A stretch of DNA of 64,000 nucleotides from Methanobacteriota archaeon (GTDB lineage Archaea > Thermoplasmatota > Poseidoniia > Poseidoniales > Thalassarchaeaceae): the NCBI GenBank assembly GCA_016845365.1, contig JAERST010000013.1, forward strand, positions 1 through 64,000. The letters are read 5' to 3'. A model generated the notes under the pieces. That model saw nothing but the letters and a program-made list of their open reading frames with translations. It made no database searches and was not told the origin of the DNA. Of the stretch, positions 14,945 through 25,213 are shown in pieces. Both the position numbers and the translations under genes were made by a program. Numbering within the stretch: position 1 is the first letter of the stretch; each line of letters starts with the position of its first letter.

Positions 14945-16357
14945 TCACTCGCAAAGTGCGGCTACGGCTGCTGCTAGCGCCACATTCAATCGCTTTGAGT
15001 GTGGAATATGCAATTTCTCGTCCGGACCATGGGCATTATTGCCCGGTCCGGCCGACCCCGTGCAAAGGAAACAGGCATCAGGGAATTTATTCTGAATCAT
15101 CGCCATGAATGGAATCGTTCCGCCAATCCATGTCGCCATCGGAGGGAATCCGGTCAGGTGCTTGCAAGCTTCCTCGAGTGCAGCCGCAACCCCTTCGTGC
15201 ATCGGCGGAGCGTGGAATCCATCAGCAGGCTCGGTGGCATGGTAGGTCACTTCCGCTCCGTATGGCGGGTCGGCCTCGAGGGTTTCTTTGATGATGGCCT
15301 GAACCTCCTCGGCCTTGACACCGGGTGGGATTCGGAAACTCAGTTTCAGGTCGGTATTGGTTCGCAGGACATTGCCTGCGGTCTGCACCGGTGGCATTCC
15401 ATCGGCGCCGATGACTCCCATCGCTGGTCGCCAATTGACATCGAGAAGAATTTGGTCGGCGCCGCGAGTCTGCGGTTCTAGCGAATCGACCACTGGCAGA
15501 CTCTTCCACAAGGCATCTCCGAGAATTTCGCCGAGGGCTGCGGCCTCGGCGCGAATCTTGTCTGAAATATCGACGTGCATCTCTGGAATCAAGATTCGAC
15601 CGGTCTGACTATCCTCGACTCGATCGAGCAACATTCGCTGAATCCTGAACGAGGATGGAATCGCACCTCCTGACATCCCAGAGTGTACGCCCTCGTGCGA
15701 GACGCGCACGCTGAGATTACCAGCGACGAGGCCTCGCAAAGCCTCGGTAACCCAGATGTGGTCATATGTCGGCCCACCGCTATCGAGCACGACAATTAGG
15801 TCGGGCGAGCCAAGTTCCTCGGTTAGCGCATCGAGGTACGGAGGCAGATCGAATGAGCCCGACTCCTCGCAAGTCTCGATTAGGAATGTCGCCTTCGGGT
15901 GCGGGATTCCAGCCTCCTGAAGAAGGCGAATAGCAGCCACGCAGAGATAACCTCCGTAACCGTCGTCGACGGCGCCGCGTCCGAACAAAAATGGCTCGCG
16001 GCGCACCGCTTTCAGTGGATGAAGTCCCTCCGACCACAGTTCAGGTCGGCTCGGTTGTTTATCCAAATGTGAGTAGAACAAAACCTCGCCGGGGCCGGTG
16101 CCTTCAATCGTCACCAAGAGCACCGGCGAATGGTCGCCGATTCGATGAGTTTCATGGCTCATACCCTCAAGGCCTTGAGCCTCGAGCCATCCAGTGAAGA
16201 GTTCGATCGTTTCTTGCAAATCGCCCTTGGCATCCCAGTCGGGTTCGAACATCGGTGAGAGTGCATGAATTTCGATGAATTCTGAGAGGCTGGGCAAAAT
16301 CGACTGCTCCCAGATTCGCTCAGCGTTTTCTGTCAGGCTATCGATGTCGACGCTCAT
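14945..16357 (-). CDS. M20-family metallopeptidase / acylase
   Basis: Zinc amidohydrolase of the M20 dipeptidase group (about 470 aa). The first metal motif is LFYSHLDKQPS (H-x-D), then GRGAVDDGYGG supplies the bridging Asp, and LIETCEESGS the Glu-Glu catalytic/metal pair. VLDSGGPTYDHIWVTEALRGL and the C-terminal GNNAHGPDEKLHI (metal His) complete the site. A lid domain for dimerisation lies between (LSVRVSHEGVHSGMSGG). The D-K-Q variant resembles carnosinase-like dipeptidases rather than succinyl-diaminopimelate desuccinylase. The track start overlaps the downstream end of the addA-like gene; the ATG at 16357 (MSVDIDSLTENAERI) is the likely start. It is 58 bp downstream of the AddA-like gene on the same strand. 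Confidence 0.88.
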   Translation of the reverse strand: MSVDIDSLTENAERIWEQSILPSLSEFIEIHALSPMFEPDWDAKGDLQETIELFTGWLEAQGLEGMSHETHRIGDHSPVLLVTIEGTGPGEVLFYSHLDKQPSRPELWSEGLHPLKAVRREPFLFGRGAVDDGYGGYLCVAAIRLLQEAGIPHPKATFLIETCEESGSFDLPPYLDALTEELGSPDLIVVLDSGGPTYDHIWVTEALRGLVAGNLSVRVSHEGVHSGMSGGAIPSSFRIQRMLLDRVEDSQTGRILIPEMHVDISDKIRAEAAALGEILGDALWKSLPVVDSLEPQTRGADQILLDVNWRPAMGVIGADGMPPVQTAGNVLRTNTDLKLSFRIPPGVKAEEVQAIIKETLEADPPYGAEVTYHATEPADGFHAPPMHEGVAAALEEACKHLTGFPPMATWIGGTIPFMAMIQNKFPDACFLCTGSAGPGNNAHGPDEKLHIPHSKRLNVALAAAVAALCE

Positions 16358-16415
16358 GGCTCCGGCTGAACGCGTTGGCAAATGGATTCTTCCCCCCGCT
16401 CGCTTCGTCGCTCGC

Positions 16416-19400
16416 TCAGGCTTCAAGGTCCTCTTCCGCCTCTTCCAAAGGTCCGCAAATCGGTAGGTCACCCCTGCTGAATGGGCACATGGCACAGATG
16501 TGTGATTCGGATGCTGGGCGGCGCTGGAATTGGGCGAGTGGTAGCTCTGTTGCGAGTTCCATTCGCGCCGCTTGGGCTAGAATTTCGTCTATCTCGGCCT
16601 GGGCTTGGGCGAACATTTCGGCCGGATAGACGACGAGGCGGCCGGTGAGACCGACTAGAATTGCCGGCCGCTCGACTCTTCGACGCTGGCCTTCTGGCCG
16701 CGTCGCTTCCATCTTCTCCAAGGCTCGGTGATAGAGGGCTAATTGTAATCGATGATGGAGCAGCATCTCGGTTTCCGCTTGGCTTGCGGGTTCTGTTCCC
16801 TCGATTCCAATAGTTTGGAGGAGCGGTCCAGAGCCGTCGAGAATGCTCGCCGCTTGCTCGGTCTTGAGGTCGATTGGGCGGATCGAGGACGAACCATCGG
16901 CGTGGGATGAACAGAGGACGAGGTCGATGGAACCGTCCATGTCCACCCTCGCTGTTTCGATGCTCGCCAATTCTTCGATACCGTCTGGTGTCCAGCGGGT
17001 TCTGGGGACTTGCTCAAATGCCACTTGATTGGAAATTGTGAATGGGTATTCTGTTCGCAATCCTTCGACTCTTTCGCCTTCGATTTCTTCGGATTGTGTA
17101 AGGCGGCCGACGATGCCGTCCTCGATTCGCTGCAGCATCGTCGTGACGACTTGCTGAGTCTTCGCCTCGTCGACTCCGCGGGGTAGCAACTCTGCGAAGA
17201 CCTCTGCTAGCAAATCTTGGTCTAGCAGTCTGCTGGGGTTTGGTTTTGACCAAATTTCGGGTAATGGGATTGATGGTGCGGCCCCTTTGGGGCCGGGGTT
17301 GCCGATTCCCACCTCGAGCATTCTGTGGACGAGGAGACCCAATTGGGTTGGAATCGGCAGGTCTGCGTGGGTCGAATCGGGGTCGCTATCTTGAGTTCCG
17401 CCGGGGCTTAGGCCGGGGCTCAGGCCAGGGGCGAATCCGGGTTCGTAGTCGGGCTCGTCTAGCAGTTTGGCCGAGCGGGGGTCTTCCTCGTCGTTGTCGA
17501 CGAGTTGGGCGGCGGCGATCGCATCTGGTTTGAGGCCGCCGCGCGTCTCGAACCAATGTCTGCGCGGACAGGCGTCGATCTTCGACAGGCGATGAGGTGC
17601 GAGACGGATCCGAGCGCCTGTCGAGACCCGCGTGGAGAGTTCGACTGGCTCGACACGCGGGTCATTTGCTGCTTGGTTGAGCATTGTTTGGCGAACGAGG
17701 GGGGAGTGGAGAACATCCTCGTCCTCTTCCTCACCGCGCAGACAATCTGGATGATGGTAGACCGCCATGCCATTCTTCGGGTGGCCCGCCTCCTCTGCTC
17801 GCAGCCAAGCATCAGCTTGCAATTCGGCAGGATTGAGCAGGTGGTCAGGGCCGTTTTCTGATTCCAGCGGGTGTGAATGGTCGTCGTCTTCGGGCGAGAC
17901 CCAAGGCGAATCGTCTGATTCCTCACCCCTTCGATGCGAGCCCTGTCTAAGTGATTCTAAACACATTTGGCCCAGTGTGGTCTCGGTGTCTGAGTAGCTC
18001 CATTTCAATTGCAGTCCTTCCCCATCCGACCACTTGGTTTTGTCAGGCGAGCCGACGATAACCAGATGCTTTTCAGCCCGCGTTGCGGCGACGTAGAGGA
18101 GTCGGCGAGCTTCGGCATTTTTGCGCTTTTGAGCGATGCGGCGAGAGTGAATCCACATGGCCGAGAGAGGGTATTCTTTGCCCGGCCATGGAGCTGGGTG
18201 ACCTGCGAAAAATTCTGGATTGACGATTAGCCGAGATTGGTTTTCATTGGTCAGGGTCACCTGCTTTTTGCTGAATAGGTCGGCGATGAATACCACCTTT
18301 GCTTCGAGTCCTTTTGCATTGTGAATCGACATCAATTGCACCGCATCGCGCTCGGGCGTATTCTTGCCTTCAAGCGCCCGACCGACCTGCTCGCGCAGGT
18401 CGCGGAGTCGGTCGGCGATGACGATTGGATCGCCGCCGGCCGAAGCAGAAATCGACCTCACCTCATCGATGAATCGCTCAACATCCTGAACCGCTCCCTC
18501 ATCGCAATGGGCGATGAGTAAGTCGGATTGGTCGATAGTTTCCTCAAGCAAATCGACCAATCGTCCAGCGGCTGCGAGGTCGAGCCAGCGCTGGACCAGA
18601 GCCTGCTGCCGAGTTGTTGCGGCGTGGTCGAGCAGCCGGATCAGCAGGTTTTCGCCAGCCTCGGCTGCGAGGAAGGCTTGCAGGCTCGCATCATCCATCC
18701 CGATGAGGGATGAACGCGCGACCCAAGCCGCGGCAAAGCGGCTCTTGGGTCGCGCAATGAATTGTACTAATCCATCCAATTCGGCGACCACCGGTCGCCG
18801 CATCAAGCCGCCCTCACGGTCGGCTTGAGCAGGAATGTCGTGGTCGCGCAGATGGCGAAGCAGAGCATCGCGAATCTTCGACCTGCTCGCCATCAAGATC
18901 ATGATGTCGCTAAAGCGAATCTGTTCCTCAGACGCGGGCACGACTTCCCAATCCCCATCTGGGCGCATCACGCGCGTGGGGCGGTTCTCAGTCAGCGCTT
19001 TGATGCGCTTTGCAATCATCATCGCTTGTCGCTCGAAAGAATCCGCTTTGCCCGGTCCGAATGGGTCGATGTAAGTCGTCAATTCGGTCGGAGGGTCCTC
19101 GCCTCCATCGTCTCGATCCGGGCAAATCCATTCGAGTGCGCCGGGCTGATGCTCGTTATCGGTGGAAGGCAGCAATCGCTGCGGCTCAGCATAATAATCC
19201 GCATTTGGGAAGAATCGATGGCGGTCCGAGAAGACATCCTCCCACCACTCATTCATCACGTTCAGGAGGTCACCATCGGTGCGGTAATTGATGGTCAGAG
19301 AAATCTCGCCCTCGCGCCGAGCATCAATCTCTCGAGGGTTTAGTGAGGCGACCCCTTCAGTCGTCCCAAACTCAACCCATCCCGTGAGATTGCGCGCGTT

Positions 19401-21545
19401 TTCGGTTAGCAATTCAGACGCGCGCCGAATCTGTAAATCATGTGAAAATCGAGGGTCTCGGCTGTGGGTTTCACTACGCAAAATCGGTTCGCGCGTGAGT
19501 TCGGCGATGTTGTCAATTTCGTGCCGATTGATGGTCCTCAGTCGCTGCGCGAATTGGCGGAATCCGGCGACTTCGGCTTGGCGGAAGGCGTAGATTGATT
19601 GCTTCATATCGCCGACGTAGCAGACCGTTGGTTGCCAATCTGTGTCGGGTTCTTCGACCTCTTCAGAACGCACTTCTCTCGGCCCCCAAAGCCTCGAGAG
19701 CATCCTCCACTGCAAAGGAGAATTATCCTGTGCTTCATCGATGATGAATGCACGGTAGCGCCGCCTGATTTGGCGGAGTAATTCGTGGCGGCGCTCGAGA
19801 TCCGTGCGGATCTCGCCAAGTCGATTGGCTGCATCTCCAGCCAATCTCGGATTGGCTTCGAGGGCTTCCAGCGCGACGAATGCACGGTGAATATGGTCGT
19901 CGCGCCAAGTCTGTTCCTCGATTGAATCGAGGGCTTCGATGACCGACTCTGGGTAGAATGAACGGCAAATGCGCGGGCAATTTGCCAACAATAAGTCGCC
20001 CGCGAGCAGCGCGATGTCACGATGCTCGTGAACCTCATCGCGCTCCTTCAGAACATCGACGATACCCTCGAGTCCCTTCAATACAATTCGGATATCGTCG
20101 AGGTTACGAGCCTCGCTCGTCAAATCGAATGAATACTTCTTCGCTGAACGACCAGGAGGCAAGCGCTCGGGCAATTCCTCAGGCAGGTGCTCGAGCGCAT
20201 GAGGCGCATCGCTGGGTATTCCCAATCTGCTATCCGGATCCAGTACCAGGGCGAGGAGAGCGTGGTGGCGTACACGAAGGCCAATTTCCGAGGAGAGCAG
20301 GGTGCGTGCTTGGTCCTGACAATTCTTCCACAATTCCCGCAAGTTCACCCGGTACGGGTCGTCCAAAACCGCATACGAACCGATTCCAGCCGGCCATGCA
20401 TTATCTGGCAATTTTTTGTCTGAAAATGCCTGCCATTTATCATCGAGTAAGCCGCTTGCCGCGATGCAATTGAAGACGCGGCTGAGCCAAACCAATCTCT
20501 CCCAATCCTCCGTTGGCGGACCACCATCAGAGAGTCTTGCTAAGAGGTCAATTCGCGAGCCTGCGTCCCATCTTCCGGTATCGGTGAGACCAGCCAAATT
20601 GGCTCTCGTTCCATCGACGTAATCCTCGATTATCGGGTGTATCTGGTCAACCACATGAGCGATGTCTTCGCTGCGAATCGAGGACATGATTCTCTCGTGC
20701 AAACGGTTTGGGTCGATTCGGTTATTTTGGCCGAGTAGGCCTCGTTCTCCCTCGGCGATGAAAATCGAATTTGAAATGAGGGGGCTGAGAATTTTGGTGG
20801 CGCGATATCTGCCTGAATAATTCGCGGAGATTCTGTCGCGGGCGGCGAGGACCTGACCGACTCGCTCTGCCGGAATTCCTGCGTCGACTGCGTCGCCGAA
20901 TAAATTGGGAGAATTTGGTAGGCGCCAGAGTGTGTTGATACTCTGTTCGACGATGCGAAGAATCTCTGATTCGGTTACAACATCGTCGCCTAATTCGTCG
21001 CCCAGCAAGCTTCGGTACGGGGCGACGAGTTGATTGAAGAAGGAGTCGATTGTGCCAATCGGGGCATCCTCAACCAGCATCAATAATTGCTCGGGGAAGC
21101 CCTCGTGAGTTATTCTTGGGTCGTAGTCAAAATCGCTCGACCTTCTGTATGAACCGGGGCGCAGTCGAGCGATTTTTTGCCGTAATTCGCCTCGCATTTT
21201 ATCGGCGGCGGCAACGGTGAAAGTGAGTAGAACCACCTCCGCTGGAAGCAAGCCATTCCACTCTTGCAGATTCATCCGCTCTGCTGCTGGCGAGAGCACC
21301 GTGCCGCCCTCGAGCATCCTTGGGCGCTCGGGTTTTGGTAGGATGCGAGTGGCCCGTTGGTCCTCTTCGAGATAGTGTTGGATTACCCGTTCGACAATCG
21401 TCATCGTCTTGCCCGTTCCAGCCCCAGCGTCGATGACGATGTGAGAATCGAGGTTCAGCGCCATTCGCTGACCTGTGTTGAGAGTAAGGCCGTCCCCGTC
21501 TTCTTCGGTGTTGACCGATTCCTCAATTGTCGATTCCTCGCTCAT
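16416..21545 (-). CDS. AddA-like UvrD/Rep helicase with C-terminal Fe-S nuclease domain
   Basis: A 1,709-residue superfamily 1 helicase-nuclease. Motifs in order: VIDAGAGTGKTMTIVERV (Walker A, about residues 37-54), VVLLTFTVAAADKMRGEL (Ia), FIIDEAQDNSPLQWRML (II), CYVGDMKQSIYAFRQAE (III), SLTINYRTDGDLLNVMNEW (IV), VQLMSIHNAKGLEAKVVFIADL (V) and RRLLYVAATRAEKHLVIVG (VI). The C-terminal about 350 residues form a PD-(D/E)xK nuclease of the RecB/AddA type, with RPIDLKTEQ (D-x-K). It also has a Cys before the fold (SKIDACPRRHW) and CAMCPFSRGDLPIC at the end, the four-Cys arrangement of Fe-S nucleases such as AddB and Cas4. The start ATG at 21545 overlaps the stop of the AddB-like gene (ATGA), so the two subunits are translationally coupled. 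Confidence 0.88.
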   Translation of the reverse strand: MSEESTIEESVNTEEDGDGLTLNTGQRMALNLDSHIVIDAGAGTGKTMTIVERVIQHYLEEDQRATRILPKPERPRMLEGGTVLSPAAERMNLQEWNGLLPAEVVLLTFTVAAADKMRGELRQKIARLRPGSYRRSSDFDYDPRITHEGFPEQLLMLVEDAPIGTIDSFFNQLVAPYRSLLGDELGDDVVTESEILRIVEQSINTLWRLPNSPNLFGDAVDAGIPAERVGQVLAARDRISANYSGRYRATKILSPLISNSIFIAEGERGLLGQNNRIDPNRLHERIMSSIRSEDIAHVVDQIHPIIEDYVDGTRANLAGLTDTGRWDAGSRIDLLARLSDGGPPTEDWERLVWLSRVFNCIAASGLLDDKWQAFSDKKLPDNAWPAGIGSYAVLDDPYRVNLRELWKNCQDQARTLLSSEIGLRVRHHALLALVLDPDSRLGIPSDAPHALEHLPEELPERLPPGRSAKKYSFDLTSEARNLDDIRIVLKGLEGIVDVLKERDEVHEHRDIALLAGDLLLANCPRICRSFYPESVIEALDSIEEQTWRDDHIHRAFVALEALEANPRLAGDAANRLGEIRTDLERRHELLRQIRRRYRAFIIDEAQDNSPLQWRMLSRLWGPREVRSEEVEEPDTDWQPTVCYVGDMKQSIYAFRQAEVAGFRQFAQRLRTINRHEIDNIAELTREPILRSETHSRDPRFSHDLQIRRASELLTENARNLTGWVEFGTTEGVASLNPREIDARREGEISLTINYRTDGDLLNVMNEWWEDVFSDRHRFFPNADYYAEPQRLLPSTDNEHQPGALEWICPDRDDGGEDPPTELTTYIDPFGPGKADSFERQAMMIAKRIKALTENRPTRVMRPDGDWEVVPASEEQIRFSDIMILMASRSKIRDALLRHLRDHDIPAQADREGGLMRRPVVAELDGLVQFIARPKSRFAAAWVARSSLIGMDDASLQAFLAAEAGENLLIRLLDHAATTRQQALVQRWLDLAAAGRLVDLLEETIDQSDLLIAHCDEGAVQDVERFIDEVRSISASAGGDPIVIADRLRDLREQVGRALEGKNTPERDAVQLMSIHNAKGLEAKVVFIADLFSKKQVTLTNENQSRLIVNPEFFAGHPAPWPGKEYPLSAMWIHSRRIAQKRKNAEARRLLYVAATRAEKHLVIVGSPDKTKWSDGEGLQLKWSYSDTETTLGQMCLESLRQGSHRRGEESDDSPWVSPEDDDHSHPLESENGPDHLLNPAELQADAWLRAEEAGHPKNGMAVYHHPDCLRGEEEDEDVLHSPLVRQTMLNQAANDPRVEPVELSTRVSTGARIRLAPHRLSKIDACPRRHWFETRGGLKPDAIAAAQLVDNDEEDPRSAKLLDEPDYEPGFAPGLSPGLSPGGTQDSDPDSTHADLPIPTQLGLLVHRMLEVGIGNPGPKGAAPSIPLPEIWSKPNPSRLLDQDLLAEVFAELLPRGVDEAKTQQVVTTMLQRIEDGIVGRLTQSEEIEGERVEGLRTEYPFTISNQVAFEQVPRTRWTPDGIEELASIETARVDMDGSIDLVLCSSHADGSSSIRPIDLKTEQAASILDGSGPLLQTIGIEGTEPASQAETEMLLHHRLQLALYHRALEKMEATRPEGQRRRVERPAILVGLTGRLVVYPAEMFAQAQAEIDEILAQAARMELATELPLAQFQRRPASESHICAMCPFSRGDLPICGPLEEAEEDLEA

Positions 21546-24500
21546 CGGTCGTCCTCCTTGTGTCTGACATTGCAAACCGATGTCACCGGGCAGAATTTGC
21601 AGGCATCCTTGCCCGGGGTTGGGTGAACTCGTCCCGCGGCAGCTCCCGCTGCCGCTGCCAGCGCAGTCGAAAGTCGCTGGGCGAGCCAGGCTCTGAATGG
21701 GTCGCTGGTACTCTCGTGGTCCTCGTCCGGGAATCGATGACGGTCCGGTGTCTGTTGCTTACTGGTATCGCCGATCTGCAAGTTCCTCGCTGCGGCGGGA
21801 AGGTGTCTGGAAACCTCGAGGAAATGTTCGGTATTGTGGCCAATGATACTGATTCCTGCGGCGACCACGAGGTCGCCGGGATGGGCCACCTCCCACGCGC
21901 GAGCGTAAAGGGCGAGTTGCAACTCCTCGAGTAGACCTATTCGATGTCGCTCGAGAGGGATTCCCTCGCTGGTTTTTATGTCGCGGATTACGATTAATCG
22001 GCGCGGTTTCCAATCGCTATTTTCGAGGCGCAGTGGTGCGATTGTCTGCGCGCCCGATTCGTCGACCAGCACTTTCATATCGGCATCGAAGGGCAGCAAG
22101 TCGACGCGGTCGATTTGCCCGCGCATTCGCAGATTCGGCAATTCCTCCTGCGCGGGACTGCTTAGGGTCGCGGGAATACTGATTTCGATCCCGTCTGGGT
22201 CGTGGCTCAACGCCTCCCACTCGGTCGCGATTGGAATGCTTCCACTGAGATTTCTTTCGGCGTTGATTAGCCGGCCAATGCGGCCGGCAGCCTGAGTCGG
22301 AGCCGAATCCTGCAACCAGTCCAACCACTCCGTACGACTCAGGCCGGTTAGTGTTCGCAATCGAGCGTTCGATACTGCATCTGTGCGCTCCAACCACGGT
22401 GCAAATCTTGAGAGTTCGTCGAGAGCGATCGATTGCAACTCTTGCTCGCTCAAGCCGCTCTCGGCGATATTTCGTGGCACACCAGCCTCGCGAATCTGCT
22501 CGATGGTTTTCTCGACGCCCTGTTCAATTCCGAGGATTCGCTCGAGGATTCGATGATGGACTTCGTGCAGAAGATTTCCTTGCACTCGCGCGTCCAAATC
22601 TTCCTTCTGTCTCTCTTCCTCCTCTGCTGAAAGCCCTCGAGACAGCCAGCCACGCCTCGGGCATGTGACCCATTCTTTCAGCCGGCTGGCTGACCAAATT
22701 TCCACCGACTGCGCAGCGCCCTCAAGGTGACCATGTCGGGAATCAAATGGCTCTGATTCAGTCGCCTGAGGCCTCAACGGGCGCGGGTCGATGCTAGCGC
22801 GGCTCGGTCCACCGATGACTGGCCAACGCGCCGCCAAGCGAGGTGGGATGCTTCCCTTTCCGCGGGTAGTTCGCAGGAGCAGGTCTTTGCCGACCGCCCA
22901 GATGTGCTCATCCGCTCCTTCTGGAAGGTAGCCTTGCTCATCGACCAAACGTGGCTGGCGGCGCTCCCTATCGCCTTGGATTTCGACATCCAATGGGATG
23001 GAAATTGCATTTGGATTCAGCGCTGGGCGAGATGGGGCTTGCATTCGTTGCAGGTCTTGGCCGTCGCTCCAGCGCTGGGCTCGAGCATGGTTCTCACGTC
23101 CAGGCGATTGCTCGAGCAGCGGCGCCTCAGTATCTGGACTGTTGAATTGAACCCACTCTCTGACCGGCGCCGCCAATGGTGTGGATTTGTCTTGGCTCGG
23201 GTCGAGGATGACGATTTCGCCTCGCGCCGCGCTCAACAGGTGTGAGAGATGGTGTCGGGCGTTGCGGATTGGGTCGTCGGGCCTGAGGATGCCGAGATGG
23301 TGTCTTTCCTCGTCGCCGAGTAGGGGGATTTTTGGTACTCGTAGGTCCCAGGATGAGCTCGAAATATTTGCCAGAATGATCAGGTCAGCCGTACAACCCA
23401 ATGCTCCTTCGGGAGTGGTCAACCGGACGTCACCTCTGCTGAAACCACCACCGCTTGGGACTGGAGTCGAGGACAGAATCGTGGTTAATTCCTCGACCCA
23501 ATCGGCCCCTCCATCGGGACTGTTCTGGCCGATTGTCAACTGCATATGGCGCAGTCGTGAATGGGCATCGACGAGGTTCTGAACGACTGATGCGGGTAAG
23601 GCCGATGAGCCATCTGCGGCCTCGATTCCCGAGGTTAAATCAATCCTAGATAAGGCCGCAGTAAGCCATTCGTCGGCCGTTGCTGCTGCATCTGCAACAG
23701 GCAGGTGCTGACCGCTATGGCATCCACGCCATAATTCGCGGTCAGCCAGAACGCGCTGGTCATAATCCGCAAGTAGCGCGCGATTGGAATGCGCGAGACA
23801 CAGTAGCCACCATTGCGCAGCTTCCTTCCTCGGTCCTTTCCTGATATCGGGCTCTTCACGCGCAAGGGTGACCAACCATCTCTCCAAGGCTCCCGCTCCA
23901 CCCAAGAGATGGTCGCTGCGAGCGGATTCGGTCAGTAGGTTGGCATCGGCGACTGGGCGAACCTCGTCGAGGGTTGGGTGTTGAGGAGCCGATGCGAAAA
24001 GTGTCAGTGAACCCTGTAAAGCGAGGGCTCGCAGATTCTCCAAAGACCATGCATTCGGCCCATGACAAATACCGGCAAGGGCCGACATCCAATGTCCAAC
24101 AGGATGGCTGGAAGCCATCATTTCGCTCGCCGGAAGTGCGATTCCAAGGTCGGCGAGCGCGCGACCCCACCGATACGAATCATCATCCGCGGTGGGGTCA
24201 ACGATCAGAATGCTACTGTTAGGGTCAGATTGCATCTGCGCAGAAATCAAGCGCGTTGCCTGAGGAATCGAATGTGTTTCGCGCTGCAATCTGAATCGGC
24301 GGTGAGGGGAGCGCTGCAAACCACCGGAAAAATCAGCAATCTCATGCTCGGGCAGCCATGGCAACTCAGATAGATCCTCAACCGGATATTGGTCTTCCAA
24401 GAGCAAGCCGTGTTCCCCCAAGCGGAAATTTCCCGGATTGGCCAATTGATGCAGCGATTTATGGCGCGAAATTGCCCGTAGCAATTCGCGCCGACCCGCG

Positions 24501-25144
24501 CTCATAACAGGCGCATGGTCGAGCATGATTATCCCATTAATCTCCGAGAGGCTGAACGGCGTCGAACCGGCTTGCAGTGCCGCATTCAGCCCCTCGATAA
24601 CGCGGCTCGTCACGAAGTCAGGATGAGTCCCGCCAAGCGCCTCCTCGAGCCTGCGAAGAACCCGCGAAAATGGCCTAAGGCGCCCCTCCTCCCAATCCAG
24701 AGCCGACTCGCGCGCCAAAACCGAATGCAAAGCAGCCAAGGCACGCGTCTTATTCCGATTCCAAGCAAGGCTCGGAATCGGATGCAAAATCGGAAACTCA
24801 AGCCGCGCAGCTGCCTCCGCACAAGCCGCATCCAGCACCAATTGCCAACCGCCAGAAAGAGACAGCACGCGCGGCAAGCGCAAATCAGCCAAGAGAGATT
24901 TCTCAAGAGAGTCGAGGGTATGGTGTAGAGTCCTGTCGATCACCACACCCTCGTCAGCGAGCCGCTCGAGATTCTCGCGCCTCGCCTCCTCCCCCGCGTA
25001 CAACACCAGCACCCGCGAAGGCCCGCCCATAGAGTGAGGACGAGGGTCGCAACTCTGTGCGCGCATGTGGTCGAGCAACCATCTCGGCAGAGGACCGGGG
25101 GCCACCTCCTCATTGCTCACAGACAAGCCCACTTCCAGAACCAT
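21542..25144 (-). CDS. AddB-like nuclease subunit with Fe-S PD-(D/E)xK domain
   Basis: A 1,200-residue protein, partner of the downstream AddA-like helicase. The N-terminal 750 residues are weakly helicase-like without an intact Walker A (VLVLYAGEEARRENLE stands at that place), as in AddB/RecC scaffolds. A segment MTAP-free but AddB-like (LTTPEGALGCTADLIILANISSSSWDLRVP) precedes the C-terminal nuclease. There WVTCPRRGWLSRG supplies the first Cys, VIRDIKTSEGIPLER the D-x-K catalytic motif with ELQLALYARA after it, and KDACKFCPVTSVCN the last three Cys of a probable 4Fe-4S cluster. The start is the ATG at 25144, overlapping a GTG at 25147 and preceded by GGGGTG. The role is inferred to be double-strand break end processing. 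Confidence 0.82.
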   Translation of the reverse strand: MVLEVGLSVSNEEVAPGPLPRWLLDHMRAQSCDPRPHSMGGPSRVLVLYAGEEARRENLERLADEGVVIDRTLHHTLDSLEKSLLADLRLPRVLSLSGGWQLVLDAACAEAAARLEFPILHPIPSLAWNRNKTRALAALHSVLARESALDWEEGRLRPFSRVLRRLEEALGGTHPDFVTSRVIEGLNAALQAGSTPFSLSEINGIIMLDHAPVMSAGRRELLRAISRHKSLHQLANPGNFRLGEHGLLLEDQYPVEDLSELPWLPEHEIADFSGGLQRSPHRRFRLQRETHSIPQATRLISAQMQSDPNSSILIVDPTADDDSYRWGRALADLGIALPASEMMASSHPVGHWMSALAGICHGPNAWSLENLRALALQGSLTLFASAPQHPTLDEVRPVADANLLTESARSDHLLGGAGALERWLVTLAREEPDIRKGPRKEAAQWWLLCLAHSNRALLADYDQRVLADRELWRGCHSGQHLPVADAAATADEWLTAALSRIDLTSGIEAADGSSALPASVVQNLVDAHSRLRHMQLTIGQNSPDGGADWVEELTTILSSTPVPSGGGFSRGDVRLTTPEGALGCTADLIILANISSSSWDLRVPKIPLLGDEERHHLGILRPDDPIRNARHHLSHLLSAARGEIVILDPSQDKSTPLAAPVREWVQFNSPDTEAPLLEQSPGRENHARAQRWSDGQDLQRMQAPSRPALNPNAISIPLDVEIQGDRERRQPRLVDEQGYLPEGADEHIWAVGKDLLLRTTRGKGSIPPRLAARWPVIGGPSRASIDPRPLRPQATESEPFDSRHGHLEGAAQSVEIWSASRLKEWVTCPRRGWLSRGLSAEEEERQKEDLDARVQGNLLHEVHHRILERILGIEQGVEKTIEQIREAGVPRNIAESGLSEQELQSIALDELSRFAPWLERTDAVSNARLRTLTGLSRTEWLDWLQDSAPTQAAGRIGRLINAERNLSGSIPIATEWEALSHDPDGIEISIPATLSSPAQEELPNLRMRGQIDRVDLLPFDADMKVLVDESGAQTIAPLRLENSDWKPRRLIVIRDIKTSEGIPLERHRIGLLEELQLALYARAWEVAHPGDLVVAAGISIIGHNTEHFLEVSRHLPAAARNLQIGDTSKQQTPDRHRFPDEDHESTSDPFRAWLAQRLSTALAAAAGAAAGRVHPTPGKDACKFCPVTSVCNVRHKEDDR

Positions 25145-25213
25145 CACCCCACCGAGCGTCGACGATGCTCTGAGGGGGTTCTTGAACCCGCCGATTGGTG
25201 AGAGCGGAGAAAC

